A stretch of DNA of 64,000 bases from an uncultured Ruminococcus sp. (lineage in GTDB: Bacteria > Bacillota > Clostridia > Monoglobales > Monoglobaceae). The position numbers and the translations under genes are program-made. The stretch's first letter is position 1; each line of letters starts with the position of its first letter. The notes under the pieces are model-generated. The model had not been told where the DNA came from, did no database searches, and saw only the letters and a program-made list of their open reading frames with translations. The stretch covers positions 1 through 64,000 of the forward strand of contig CACWIG010000002.1 of assembly GCA_902760955.1 (NCBI GenBank). The letters are read 5' to 3'. Below are positions 29,113 through 37,908 of this stretch, piece after piece.

Positions 29113-29544
29113 CTATAATCCAATACTCTTTGCAATACTCGAAACCTTGTCCATATCGATTTTGTTATCAGAATATTTCTTCCAATTATCAAGACTCCAA
29201 ATTTCAACCTTTGTATGCTCGCCGACAACGACAATCTCCTTTGTCAATCCTGCATCTTTGCGTATATCGGGAGGGATAACGGCACGCCCCTGTGTGTCAA
29301 GTGCACACTCAGCCGAATGTGAATGAATATATCTCATCATCATTGCTCTATCTTCTGGGGCAATCTGTGCAACACGTTCCATAAACACATTCCATTGTTC
29401 TACAGGATATACGTTTACACAATTCTCATCAAACACTGCACCAAAGGCGACAACAAAGGTTTCGCCAAGTGAAGACCTGAATTTAGCAGGTATGTTTACT
29501 CTGCCTTTCGCGTCAATGTTTTGTTCATATATACCGGTTAACAC
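29113..29544 (-). CDS. mraZ: Transcriptional regulator MraZ
   Basis: AbrB-fold repressor of the division and cell wall cluster and first gene of the operon. Two SpoVT/AbrB-like halves in 143 residues, each with the DxxGRxxxP pattern (DAKGRVNIP at 11-19 and DTQGRAVIP in the second half). GTG 29544 lies 8 nt after AAGGAGG. A 10-bp-phased repeat array typical of its operator lies directly behind the promoter, so autoregulation is likely. Confidence 0.95.
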   Translation of the reverse strand: MLTGIYEQNIDAKGRVNIPAKFRSSLGETFVVAFGAVFDENCVNVYPVEQWNVFMERVAQIAPEDRAMMMRYIHSHSAECALDTQGRAVIPPDIRKDAGLTKEIVVVGEHTKVEIWSLDNWKKYSDNKIDMDKVSSIAKSIGL

Positions 29545-29600
29545 ATTTGCCGCCTCCTTTCACAGCCGAATTTACAGATATAAATCAGGCAAAGAGTTAT

Positions 29601-29650
29601 ACAATTCATTTAATGCATTTCGATACATTTCAATCCATTTCTCTCCACCT
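29601..29650 (-). promoter_or_regulatory. MraZ-box-like direct repeats
   Basis: Downstream of the -10, minus strand, consecutive 10-bp units read (GG)TGGAGAGAAA, TGGATTGAAA, TGTATCGAAA, TGCATTAAAT, TGAATTG. Exact 10-bp phasing of TGN units just after the promoter is the layout known for MraZ DNA-binding repeats. Units differ from the E. coli TGGGN consensus, so identity as the operator is inferred. Confidence 0.72.
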
Positions 29651-29656
29651 TTTATC

Positions 29657-29685
29657 ATTCTAATACATTTATACGAAAAAGGCAA
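29657..29685 (-). promoter_or_regulatory. Promoter of the mraZ cluster
   Basis: TTGCCT (29685-29680), 17-bp spacer, TAGAAT (29662-29657), followed directly by the 10-bp repeat array. Confidence 0.75.
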
Positions 29686-29774
29686 GACTTTTTTTGAAAT
29701 TTTTTTAATTTTTTTTTACAATTTCTTTATAAATTAAATTTTTTAAAACAATATTTGACATAAAAGGTATTTTA

Positions 29775-30014
29775 CAGGACGATGTGGGCATCGTCCCCTA
29801 CAATTTGTGCACTAAATTATACGTTGAGAATTACGTTCTCAAATAACGGGACGTCGGGGACGCCGTCCCCTACAAATTTAATTTTCATATATTCTATATT
29901 TGTTCGCATATTGTGGAACGTCATAAATGCCGTCCCCTACAAATATGCAACAAATTGCCTATTTGGCAAATACGCAAACAATCACGTGTAGGGTTCGGCG
30001 TCCCCGACGAACCG
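29775..30014. repeat. Cluster of four REP-like palindromes
   Basis: Units at 29775-29802, 29845-29875, 29912-29945 and, inverted, 29986-30014, sharing the core GGGACG..GCCGTCCCCTACAA or its inverse TGTAGGG...; spacers are AT-rich and non-coding. They fill the gap between the mraZ promoter and the accA terminator. Confidence 0.75.
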
Positions 30015-30055
30015 CAAAATGCCGACAAATATACAACAAATTGCCCAATTACGAC

Positions 30056-30090
30056 AAAAGGCAGAAACGAAGTTAATCGTTTCTGCCTTT
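30056..30090 (-). terminator. Terminator of the fatty acid operon
   Basis: A 14-bp perfect stem AAAGGCAGAAACGA/TCGTTTCTGCCTTT (30090-30077, 30070-30057), 6-nt loop, with the U residues at the end of the 3' arm, 23 bp after accA. Confidence 0.9.
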
Positions 30091-30112
30091 AATACACACT
30101 TATTATACTTTA

Positions 30113-30889
30113 TTATAATTTGCCTATGTTTCTGTACTTTTGATATCTTTTTTCAAGAAGTTCATCTATCGGCATATCTTTTAATTCAGACAGCTCTGCC
30201 AATATCTCACACTTTAGATTATCGCAAATTTCGTCATAAGACATATTTTCTTCTTCGATAACCTTATCTGCAACATCAAAGTTATATAAATCATTAGCTG
30301 TAAGCTTTAACGCCTCTGCCGCCTCGTCTGCCTTGGCAGAGTCCTTCCAGAGAATACTTGCACAACCCTCAGGCGAAATAACAGAATATACTGCGTTTTC
30401 AAGCATAATTATGGAATCGGCAACCGACAAAGCAAGAGCACCGCCGCTGCCGCCTTCGCCTGTAACAACAGAGATTATCGGTGTTTTTAAGGTCATCATT
30501 TCCATCAGATTTTCTGCAATGGCAAGACCCTGACCTCTCTCCTCAGCACCCATTCCGCAATACGCACCTGAGCTGTTAATTATACAAATAACAGGTCTGT
30601 TGAACTTTTCTGCCTGCTTCATAAGCCTTAATGCTTTTCTGTAACCCTCGGGGCTTGGACAGCCGAAGTTCCTTTTTATTCTTTCGTTTACGTCGTTGCC
30701 GCGTTCCATCGCAATAATGGTAACAGGCATATCGTTCAGAAAACCGATACCGCCGACAATTGCTCCGTCATCAGAAAATCTTCTGTCGCCGTGGAACTCA
30801 ACAAATTTAGTTATCATTCTGTTTACAAAAAACGCTCCCGACGGACGATTGCTATTTCTGGCTTTTAAAACTTTTTCATATGCACCCAT
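30113..30889 (-). CDS. accA: Acetyl-CoA carboxylase carboxyltransferase subunit alpha
   Basis: With AccD forms the carboxyltransferase half that moves CO2 from biotin to acetyl-CoA, giving malonyl-CoA. 258 residues of crotonase-like fold: ITKFVEFHGDRRFSDDGAIVGG, the oxyanion-hole segments GAYCGMGAEERGQ and GEGGSGGALALSVAD, and PEGCASILWKD. The protein is the short Firmicute type lacking a long N-terminal helix region. ATG follows GGGAGG, 13 bp after accD. The biotin carrier and biotin carboxylase partners are not in this operon. Confidence 0.96.
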   Translation of the reverse strand: MGAYEKVLKARNSNRPSGAFFVNRMITKFVEFHGDRRFSDDGAIVGGIGFLNDMPVTIIAMERGNDVNERIKRNFGCPSPEGYRKALRLMKQAEKFNRPVICIINSSGAYCGMGAEERGQGLAIAENLMEMMTLKTPIISVVTGEGGSGGALALSVADSIIMLENAVYSVISPEGCASILWKDSAKADEAAEALKLTANDLYNFDVADKVIEEENMSYDEICDNLKCEILAELSELKDMPIDELLEKRYQKYRNIGKL

Positions 30890-30902
30890 AATAATCCTCC
30901 CA

Positions 30903-31700
30903 TCAGCAACTGTGTAATTTGAGAATGTTTGAAATTGTGTACTTTAACTTTTCTCTTTTCTCAATTATATCAACAAATCCGTGCTCCTGCAAAAACTCCG
31001 CTCTCTGAAAGCCCTCAGGAAGTTTTTGTCCGATTGTCTGCTCTATAACTCTTGCACCTGCAAATCCGATAAGAGCATTGGGCTCGGCAATAATGATATC
31101 GCCCTCCATTGCAAAGCTGGCTGTAACACCGCCTGTTGTCGGGTCTGTAAGAACAGTTATATATAGCAATCCTGCATCACTATGTCGTTTTACTGCTCCG
31201 CTTACCTTTGCCATCTGCATAAGGGAGTATATTCCCTCTTGCATTCTCGCACCGCCTGAAGTCGTAAAACCAACTACGGGCAGTTTCTTCTCTGTTGCCA
31301 TCTCAAAGGCACGGGTAATCTTTTCACCAACGACTCTGCCCATACTTCCCATCATAAACTCAGAGTTCATAACAAAAATAACAAACTTTTGTCCCGCAAT
31401 CTCTGCGACACCATATACAACCGCTTCTTTAGAGTTGCTTGTCTTTGTAGCTGTCTTTAATTTTTCATCATAGTTGGGGAAGTTCAAAATATTTTCACTT
31501 GTCAAATTTGCGTCAATTTCCTCAAATTTATCACATATCATCACCAAGCGTTCTCTCGGTGTCATTCTGAAATATTCGCCGCAGTTGGGGCATATCATAG
31601 AATGTTTAACCAGCTCCGAATATGTATAACTTCTTCCGCATTTTTTGCAGACTTTATTTTCTTTTTCACCATACAGTGACTTAAAAAAATTTCCAATCAT
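30903..31700 (-). CDS. accD: Acetyl-CoA carboxylase carboxyltransferase subunit beta
   Basis: Beta subunit of the carboxyltransferase. A zinc ribbon at about 18-40 ([13 protein letters not shown]...CPNCGEYF) identifies AccD; the crotonase-like core contains [20 protein letters not shown] and [16 protein letters not shown]. 265 residues. ATG behind AAGGAG, six bases after fabZ. Confidence 0.96.
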   Translation of the reverse strand: MIGNFFKSLYGEKENKVCKKCGRSYTYSELVKHSMICPNCGEYFRMTPRERLVMICDKFEEIDANLTSENILNFPNYDEKLKTATKTSNSKEAVVYGVAEIAGQKFVIFVMNSEFMMGSMGRVVGEKITRAFEMATEKKLPVVGFTTSGGARMQEGIYSLMQMAKVSGAVKRHSDAGLLYITVLTDPTTGGVTASFAMEGDIIIAEPNALIGFAGARVIEQTIGQKLPEGFQRAEFLQEHGFVDIIEKREKLKYTISNILKLHSC

Positions 31701-31706
31701 ACCGAT

Positions 31707-32126
31707 TTACTCCTTATCAACAATAGCAAATGAAAACTCAGCCGAGATTGCCAACTTGCCGTTAACGTATCCCTTTCCCGATGCAAAATAGAAAGGCTTA
31801 TATTCCCTTGTAATCTTACATTCTGTTTCAAATACATCGCCAGGTTTTACAGGGTTTTTGAACTTGACCTTGTCAAGACCTGTAAAAAACGGCAATGTGT
31901 CGCCCTTCAAGCCTTCCGAAAGGCATACACAGACTGATTGTGCAAGAATTTCACACAAAATCACTCCAGGAACCACAGGTTCCCCTGGAAAATGTCCGTT
32001 TAAGAAGAATTCATCTCCCACTATTTTTTTCTTACCGTGAGCAACGCCGTCAACAAGTTCAACCTCGTCAATCAAAAGCATATCATCACGATGGGGAAGA
32101 ATTTTCATAATTTCTTCTTTGTTCAT
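31707..32126 (-). CDS. fabZ: 3-hydroxyacyl-ACP dehydratase FabZ
   Basis: Hot-dog-fold dehydratase of the elongation cycle. Substrate-pocket start ILPHRDDMLLIDEV, catalytic His in GHFPGEPVVPGVILCE with the following Glu, 139 residues. AAGGAGG ribosome site. In relatives accB lies before this gene and accC after it; here both flanking gaps are only 5-6 bp. Confidence 0.95.
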   Translation of the reverse strand: MNKEEIMKILPHRDDMLLIDEVELVDGVAHGKKKIVGDEFFLNGHFPGEPVVPGVILCEILAQSVCVCLSEGLKGDTLPFFTGLDKVKFKNPVKPGDVFETECKITREYKPFYFASGKGYVNGKLAISAEFSFAIVDKE

Positions 32127-32131
32127 CAGCC

Positions 32132-33361
32132 CTATACCTCCTTAAAGGCAACGCAAGCATTATGTCCGCCAAAGCCCAAGGAAATCGAAAGAGCCAAATC
32201 AACATCTGTTTGCTTAGCCTTGTTTGGTGTATAATCCAAATCACATTCCTCGTCAGGAACTTTATATCCGATTGTGGGCGGAATAATATTGTTGTTTAAG
32301 GCAAGCACAGACGCTATTGCCTCAACCGCACCTGCGGCTCCCAACATATGTCCTGTCATAGACTTAGTTGAACTGATGTGTACCTTGTATGCATCCTCGC
32401 CAAACATTTTCTTTATTGCGTTTGTTTCTGTCTTATCATTCAAAGGTGTGCTTGTTCCGTGTGCATTAATATAAACATTTGACGGATTATATTCACCGCT
32501 GCTCCTCAAAGCCTGTTCTATGGCGTTGGCACCGCCCACTCCATCAGGAGCAGGAGCAGTTACGTGATATGCGTCACAGGTACTGCCGTAACCTGTAATT
32601 TCTGCAAATATTTTGGCACCTCTGTTTACAGCGTGCTCATATTCCTCCAGGACAAGTGCACCTGCACCCTCACCCATAACAAAACCGCAACGCTCTTTAT
32701 CAAAGGGAATTGATGCTCTGTCCTTATCGTCTGACTCGCACAATGCCATACAGTTTATAAAACCTGCAAAACCCAAAGGATTTATAGATGCCTCTGCACC
32801 GCCTGCAATTACAGCGTCTGCATATCCATCTTTAATTGCACGATAACCCTCACCTATACAGTTTGAACCCGTAGCACAAGCAGTCACAATTGACAGACAC
32901 GGACCCTTTGCACCATATTTAATTGCGATGTTACCTGCCGCAATGTTTGAAATCATCTTCGGTATCATCATAGGTGATACACGCTTTGGTCCGCGGTTTA
33001 ATAAATTATTATACTCGCTGATAATTGTGTCAAAACCGCCTATACCTGAGCCAAAGTATACACCTAATCTTTCACTGTCAACAGCCTCTGTAATTCCGCT
33101 TTGTCTAACCGCCTGTTCTGCGGCACTAACTGCAAACTGAGAGAATTTGTCAAGCTTACGTGCCTCGCCTTTTTCCATATACTCGCTTGGGTCAAAATCC
33201 TTAACCTCGCCTGCAAGTGTTGCCTTAAATTCAGAAGCATCAAACAAAGTAACCTTGTCAATTCCGTTCTTTCCTGAAACAAGTCCGTTCCAGAAATCCT
33301 CAATATTATTTCCGACGGGAGATATTACTCCCATTCCTGTAACTACAACTCTCTTGCCCAT
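32132..33361 (-). CDS. fabF: 3-oxoacyl-ACP synthase II (FabF)
   Basis: Condensing enzyme elongating acyl-ACP with malonyl-ACP. Thiolase fold with the Cys-His-His triad seen in TACATGSN, NAHGTSTPLND and KSMTGHMLGAAGAVEA. 409 residues, starts VVVTGMGVISPVGN as the family does. ATG follows GGATAAGGAAG; 21 bp after fabG. Confidence 0.96.
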   Translation of the reverse strand: MGKRVVVTGMGVISPVGNNIEDFWNGLVSGKNGIDKVTLFDASEFKATLAGEVKDFDPSEYMEKGEARKLDKFSQFAVSAAEQAVRQSGITEAVDSERLGVYFGSGIGGFDTIISEYNNLLNRGPKRVSPMMIPKMISNIAAGNIAIKYGAKGPCLSIVTACATGSNCIGEGYRAIKDGYADAVIAGGAEASINPLGFAGFINCMALCESDDKDRASIPFDKERCGFVMGEGAGALVLEEYEHAVNRGAKIFAEITGYGSTCDAYHVTAPAPDGVGGANAIEQALRSSGEYNPSNVYINAHGTSTPLNDKTETNAIKKMFGEDAYKVHISSTKSMTGHMLGAAGAVEAIASVLALNNNIIPPTIGYKVPDEECDLDYTPNKAKQTDVDLALSISLGFGGHNACVAFKEV

Positions 33362-33382
33362 ACTTCCTTATCCTCCATATAT

Positions 33383-34117
33383 TTATATGGCAAGCCCGCC
33401 GTCAACTCTGATAACCTCACCTGTTATGTAATCCGATGCAGAATCAGCTAAGAACGCCGCTAAATTTGCAACATCCTCGGGACTGCCCATTTTTTTCATA
33501 GGAATATTATTTATAACAGCCTCATTTTCCTTAAATGCTTCTGTCATATCTGTTTCAATAAACCCTGGTGCAATGGCATTACAGCATACATTTCTGCCTG
33601 CCAGCTCTTTGGCAACCGTCTTTGTCAAACCAATAACGCCTGCCTTAGATGATGAATAATTCCCCTGACCCGGGTTTCCGATAATACCTGAAACAGAACT
33701 TAAGTTAATTATCTTTCCGTATTTTTTCTTCATAAAGTTTCTGTAACAGTGCTTAATCATATTGAAAGCACCTTTCAGATTTACGTCGAGAACAGAGTCA
33801 AAATCCTCTTCTGTCATTTGAAGAACAAGCTTATCACGGGTAATTCCTGCATTATTCACCAGAATATCAATTCCGCCAAACTCGTCTATAATTTGCTTAA
33901 CGACAGTTTCGCTCTCGGCGTAATCTGAAACGTCACATTTATACGACTCACACCGTACACCAAAACCTATTATATCTTGCTTTACAAGATTAGCTTTTTC
34001 TTCGCTGCCGCAATAAATAATTGCAACATCTGCACCCTCACGGGCAAGCTTTAAAGCAATAGCCTTGCCTATTCCTCTTGAGGCACCTGTCACAACTGCT
34101 GTTTTTCCATTAAGCAT
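33383..34117 (-). CDS. fabG: 3-oxoacyl-ACP reductase FabG
   Basis: NADPH-dependent SDR reductase. TGASRGIGKAIA cofactor motif, NNAGITRD, catalytic Ser (SSVSG) and YSSSKAG (Tyr/Lys), and the C-terminal DYITGEVIRVDGG. 244 residues, overlapping fabD by 8 bp. Confidence 0.96.
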   Translation of the reverse strand: MLNGKTAVVTGASRGIGKAIALKLAREGADVAIIYCGSEEKANLVKQDIIGFGVRCESYKCDVSDYAESETVVKQIIDEFGGIDILVNNAGITRDKLVLQMTEEDFDSVLDVNLKGAFNMIKHCYRNFMKKKYGKIINLSSVSGIIGNPGQGNYSSSKAGVIGLTKTVAKELAGRNVCCNAIAPGFIETDMTEAFKENEAVINNIPMKKMGSPEDVANLAAFLADSASDYITGEVIRVDGGLAI

Positions 34118-35030
34118 TTTCCTTCACCGCCTCTACTGTCTTTTGCAAGGTTTCTGCATCTTCAACAGAATATATATTCACATCTGTTGAAATCTTCTTT
34201 ATAAGGCCGCATAAGGTTTTACCCGCTCCTGCCTCTATAAAATCGGTATAACCATCAGCAATCATTTTTTCAATTGTGTCTTTCCATCTTACTGAATTGT
34301 TCATCTGCTTTGATAAAGTAGAATATACATCATCTCCGTAAGGTGACGCATCATAGTTGGAATACACAGGGATCTCAGGTGCTTTGAAATCAATGTCACT
34401 TATGTAATCGGCAAATTCAGCCGCCGCATCATTCATATACGGTGAGTGAAAAGCCGCACTTACAGCCAAGTCAATCACTCTTGCGGAATATTCCTTCGCC
34501 TTTTCCTTAAATGCCGCTACCGCCTCTTTAGAGCCTGCAATCACTGTTTGAACAGGCGAGTTATAATTTACGGGATAAAGGTCGTCTATCTGCTCGCAAA
34601 TTTCCTCTATGGTTTTGCTGTCCAGCTTTAACACAGCCGCCATAGCTGTATCACACTTTTCAGCAGCCGTCTGCATAAACATACCTCTGTTTGTCACTAT
34701 CTCAAAGCCCTTTTCAGGTGTGTATGCACCTGCATATGCAAGTGCCGCAATTTCTCCTAAAGAAAATCCCGCAACACCATCTGCCTCTATGCCTTGCTCA
34801 CGCAATGCAAGAGCCGCACATAAGTCAACCAAGTATAAGCAGGGCTGAGTGTTCTTGGTTTTGTTAAGCTCCTCTGCCGCTCCGTTAAAGGACAGCTCCA
34901 ATGTTCCCTGGCGGAACTTTTCAGCCTCATCATACAACTTCTTCGCAGCAGCACTGCTTTCATAAAGTGATTTACCCATTCCGGGATACTGTGCTCCCTG
35001 TCCCGAAAAAACAATAGCTAATTTACCCAT
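34110..35030 (-). CDS. fabD: Malonyl-CoA:ACP transacylase FabD
   Basis: Loads malonate on ACP. VFSGQGAQYPGMGKSLYE opens the protein; the nucleophile elbow is GFSLGE, with Phe in place of the usual His before Ser, a common variant; the second catalytic His is in SAAFHSPYM. 306 residues, 13-bp overlap with fabK and coupled to fabG. Confidence 0.95.
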   Translation of the reverse strand: MGKLAIVFSGQGAQYPGMGKSLYESSAAAKKLYDEAEKFRQGTLELSFNGAAEELNKTKNTQPCLYLVDLCAALALREQGIEADGVAGFSLGEIAALAYAGAYTPEKGFEIVTNRGMFMQTAAEKCDTAMAAVLKLDSKTIEEICEQIDDLYPVNYNSPVQTVIAGSKEAVAAFKEKAKEYSARVIDLAVSAAFHSPYMNDAAAEFADYISDIDFKAPEIPVYSNYDASPYGDDVYSTLSKQMNNSVRWKDTIEKMIADGYTDFIEAGAGKTLCGLIKKISTDVNIYSVEDAETLQKTVEAVKENA

Positions 35031-35962
35031 TTGTATGCTCCTTTCAGAAGTTTCTCCGCTTCAACGCATACTTCCTCAATGATTTCTTTTGCAGGCTGTT
35101 CTTTTGTAACTAACCCGGCAACCTGGCCTGCGAGGAAACATCCCTTTTCAGCGTCGCCCGATACAGCAGCAAGTCTTAATGTACCAACCGCCATCTGCTC
35201 TAAATCGTCATCAGAAATTGAACTGTACTCCGCCTTTGAATATGCTCTTGAAAACGGTGTCTTTATACTTCTGACAGGATGTCCCAATCTTTTACCGGTT
35301 ACAATTGTTGAAATATCCGAAGCCTTAATAATCTTTTCCTTATAGGTTTTATGAACATTACATTCCTCAGCGACTAAAAACCTTGTGCCCATCTGAACAC
35401 CGCAAGCACCAAGCATAAAAGCCGCCGCCATTCCTCTGCCGTCAGCAATACCGCCTGCCGCTATAACAGGGATATTTACCGCATCACAGACCTGAGGAAC
35501 AAGTGCAATAGTAGTGGTATCACCAACGTGACCGCCTGACTCTCCGCCCTCTGCGATTATCGCAAATGCGCCTGCTCTCTCGACCATTTTGGCAAGAGCA
35601 ACTGATGCAACAACAGGAATAACTTTTATTCCTGCCCCAACCCAAAGTTTCATATACTTAGACGGATTGCCTGCACCTGTTGTTATAACTGCCACGTGTT
35701 CATCAGCCAAAAGCTGTGCTACCTCATCTGTATAAGGACTCATCAGCATAACATTTACACCAAAGGGTTTATCTGTCAACTGACGTGCAATATTAATTTG
35801 TTCTTTCAGATATTCCGCATTCATATTCATTGCAGATATGATACCAAGTCCACCTGCATTAGAAACAGCCGCCGCAAGTTCACCATCTGCAATATGCGCC
35901 ATACCACCTTGAAACACGGGATATTGTATCCCGAGTTCTTCACACAATTTAGAAGATAGCAT
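35018..35962 (-). CDS. fabK: FMN-dependent enoyl-ACP reductase II (FabK)
   Basis: Reduces enoyl-ACP with a flavin; it is the triclosan-tolerant alternative to FabI. NMO/FabK-type TIM barrel: QGGMAHIADGELAAAVSNAGGLG, AEGGESGGHVGDTTT, PVIAAGGIADGRGMAAAFMLGA and QMGTRFLVAEEC. 314 residues. Its place between acpP and fabD, as in streptococci, argues for FabK rather than nitronate monooxygenase. Confidence 0.94.
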   Translation of the reverse strand: MLSSKLCEELGIQYPVFQGGMAHIADGELAAAVSNAGGLGIISAMNMNAEYLKEQINIARQLTDKPFGVNVMLMSPYTDEVAQLLADEHVAVITTGAGNPSKYMKLWVGAGIKVIPVVASVALAKMVERAGAFAIIAEGGESGGHVGDTTTIALVPQVCDAVNIPVIAAGGIADGRGMAAAFMLGACGVQMGTRFLVAEECNVHKTYKEKIIKASDISTIVTGKRLGHPVRSIKTPFSRAYSKAEYSSISDDDLEQMAVGTLRLAAVSGDAEKGCFLAGQVAGLVTKEQPAKEIIEEVCVEAEKLLKGAYKWVN

Positions 35963-35965
35963 ATC

Positions 35966-36187
35966 TTACTCCTTATTGCTCTCAATGTAAGCTACCAAAG
36001 ACCCAACTGTGTTACCGATTTCAGCAACAGGGATTTCCATTCCGAATTCGTCCTCAAGTTCCATCATAACTTCAACAGTTTCCAATGAGTCAATGCCTAA
36101 ATCTTCAAATGTTGTCTCCTCGTTGATAGAAGTTGTGTCCATATCCAAGTGTTCTCCAAGTACCTCTTTTACCTTTTCAATAATCAT
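35966..36187 (-). CDS. acpP: Acyl carrier protein
   Basis: Carries acyl chains on 4'-phosphopantetheine. 73 residues; the modified serine lies in DLGIDSLETVEVMMELE. ATG 36187 follows GGAGGAATT; the frame is open further upstream but without a ribosome site and with non-ACP sequence. Between fabH and fabK. Confidence 0.95.
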   Translation of the reverse strand: MIIEKVKEVLGEHLDMDTTSINEETTFEDLGIDSLETVEVMMELEDEFGMEIPVAEIGNTVGSLVAYIESNKE

Positions 36188-36231
36188 TTTAATTCCTCCA
36201 AAATTTAATAATATAATAATAAAATAATTTT

Positions 36232-37185
36232 TTACCACTTAATAATGCAGGTAGCACTTGAAAGTCCGCCGCCAAACGCTGTCATAGCGATTATGTCGCC
36301 TCTTTTCAAGTCACCCGTACGATTTAACTCGTCAAGAGCCATCGGTATGCTTGCCGCAGATGTGTTACCGTACTTTTCAATGTTCACAAAGAACTTTTCC
36401 ATCGGCAAACCCAAACGCTTGCTTGCAAACTGAATAATTCTTATATTAGCCTGATGAGGAACAACATATTTTATATCATCAACCGACAAACCTGCTTTTT
36501 CTGTTATCTCCTGAATTTCAGAAGTAATAGTATTTACAGCAAACTTAAAGGTTTCCTGTCCGTCCATAAAGACGTGTGCCGCCTCAGTTTCCTTGTTGTA
36601 GTAAGGCGAGGCGTCTGTTCCCGACGGAATTTTGATCACGTCATCACCACCATAGGTAGCAATCTTAGACTCTAAATATCCGTCGCCTTCCTCCAACACT
36701 GCGGCACCTGCACCATCACCGAAAATTACGCAGGTTCCCCTATCATTCCAATCGATAATTCGGCTCATTCTTTCACTGCCGACAACCAAAGCCTTTTTCA
36801 CCTTTCCTCTGGCAAAGAAGCCTGCCGCCGTATCTATGGCAAACAAAAAACCGCTGCAAGCTGAGTTTACATCAAAGGCAGGACACTTTGCACCTAACAG
36901 TTTTTGAATGGTTCCTGCCGCAGTCGGACATATGGTGTCATTACTGATTGATGCAACTATAATCAAGTCCAATTCCTCAGGCTTGACATTGCTCATCTCA
37001 AGGGCGTTTAACGCCGCCTTATATCCCATCTCAGCCGCACTCTCATCCGTAGAAATATGCCTTTCGGATATTCCCACACGCTGTTTTATCCATTCATCAG
37101 ATGTATCAATAACTTCAGCTAAATCAAAATTTGTTACCACTTTTTCAGGAACATAACTGCCTGTTCCGATAATTCTAAAACTCAT
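36232..37185 (-). CDS. fabH: 3-oxoacyl-ACP synthase III (FabH)
   Basis: Starts fatty acid synthesis by condensing acetyl-CoA or branched acyl-CoA with malonyl-ACP. Catalytic Cys in NSACSGFLFAID, His in VPHQANIRI, Asn in KYGNTSAASIP. 317 residues, ATG behind GGAAGAAG. First enzyme gene after the MarR-type regulator. Confidence 0.96.
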   Translation of the reverse strand: MSFRIIGTGSYVPEKVVTNFDLAEVIDTSDEWIKQRVGISERHISTDESAAEMGYKAALNALEMSNVKPEELDLIIVASISNDTICPTAAGTIQKLLGAKCPAFDVNSACSGFLFAIDTAAGFFARGKVKKALVVGSERMSRIIDWNDRGTCVIFGDGAGAAVLEEGDGYLESKIATYGGDDVIKIPSGTDASPYYNKETEAAHVFMDGQETFKFAVNTITSEIQEITEKAGLSVDDIKYVVPHQANIRIIQFASKRLGLPMEKFFVNIEKYGNTSAASIPMALDELNRTGDLKRGDIIAMTAFGGGLSSATCIIKW

Positions 37186-37240
37186 AACAACTTCTTCCTT
37201 CTACATATTTTAACTTTTGGCTTTTAACACAATTTACAAC

Positions 37241-37699
37241 CTATTGTTTGTTTTCATCATTCAGGTACGCATTAATATTATTGGCAATAGTCCTCAGAGA
37301 ACGATACATTGTTGTTCTGTCCTCGTCCTCAACATTTGTCAAACTGAACATATCTACGTATTTACAAATCGCATCTTCAATACGTGCAGCTTGTTCATTG
37401 CCCTTTTTTGTCAAAACTGCAGGCGTGTTATACTTCTTTCCGCCATCGTGATTGGGGTAGTGTATATACCCTTTTTCATACAGTCCTGCGTAGGTCCTCG
37501 ACACAGCTGACTTGCAGACATTGTTAATCTCGCTCATTTGAGAAACTGTCAAGCCCTCACTATACCGAGATAAATAAAACAAGTACATCGCATCTCCACC
37601 GTTTAGTCCGTGTGCGTTCATCACTTCGTTTTTTATCTGTTCTATTCCCTTACTGATTATAGTTATATTCTTCGTAAAGTTTATAAATCGTTGTAACAT
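37241..37699 (-). CDS. MarR family regulator at the head of the fab operon (FabT-like)
   Basis: Winged-helix regulator of 152 residues. The recognition region is LTVSQMSEINNVCKSAVSRTYAGLYEKGYI, followed by the wing with HDGGKKYNTPAVLTKKG. It lies 55 bp before fabH, exactly where streptococci and enterococci carry fabT, whose product with acyl-ACP represses fatty acid genes. I infer the same job but sequence alone does not prove FabT orthology. Two sigma-A promoters precede it, one with a 20-bp palindrome on its -35, a good candidate for its operator. Confidence 0.85.
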   Translation of the reverse strand: MLQRFINFTKNITIISKGIEQIKNEVMNAHGLNGGDAMYLFYLSRYSEGLTVSQMSEINNVCKSAVSRTYAGLYEKGYIHYPNHDGGKKYNTPAVLTKKGNEQAARIEDAICKYVDMFSLTNVEDEDRTTMYRSLRTIANNINAYLNDENKQ

Positions 37700-37758
37700 A
37701 AAAACACCCTAACACATCAACACAAATAATTCATTTCCATATTCTTATAGCAATGCAT

Positions 37759-37788
37759 ATTATAACAATGGTTATTATAACATATCAA
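37759..37788 (-). promoter_or_regulatory. Proximal promoter of the fab operon
   Basis: TTGATA (37788-37783), 18-bp spacer, TATAAT (37764-37759). The spacer and -10 contain two TTATAA hexamers around AACCATTG, a symmetric arrangement that could bind a dimeric repressor. Confidence 0.7.
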
Positions 37789-37795
37789 CAGAAAA

Positions 37796-37906
37796 TCCAA
37801 AGGATTTTCATACCACAACAACGCAGCACACCACAGGTGTTGCGGAGTGTTATGTTCAAATGTTCTCTCAGGCATCAAAATCTTTGATTTTGTTTATGCC
37901 GTGAGG
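37796..37906 (-). promoter_or_regulatory. Structured leader between the two fab promoters
   Basis: On the minus strand, three hairpins can be drawn between the distal and proximal promoters: CUCA..GGCA..CAAAAUC with GAUUUUG-AUGCC-UGAG; ACACC/GGUGU within GCA..UGC; and GAAAAUCC/GGAUUUUC. No U-tract follows, and no known riboswitch is recognised. Confidence 0.45.
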
Positions 37907-37908
37907 TT

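Noticed and set aside
29775-30014. CRISPR array
   Set aside because: Units are palindromes of varying length and orientation with irregular spacers, and no cas genes are present.
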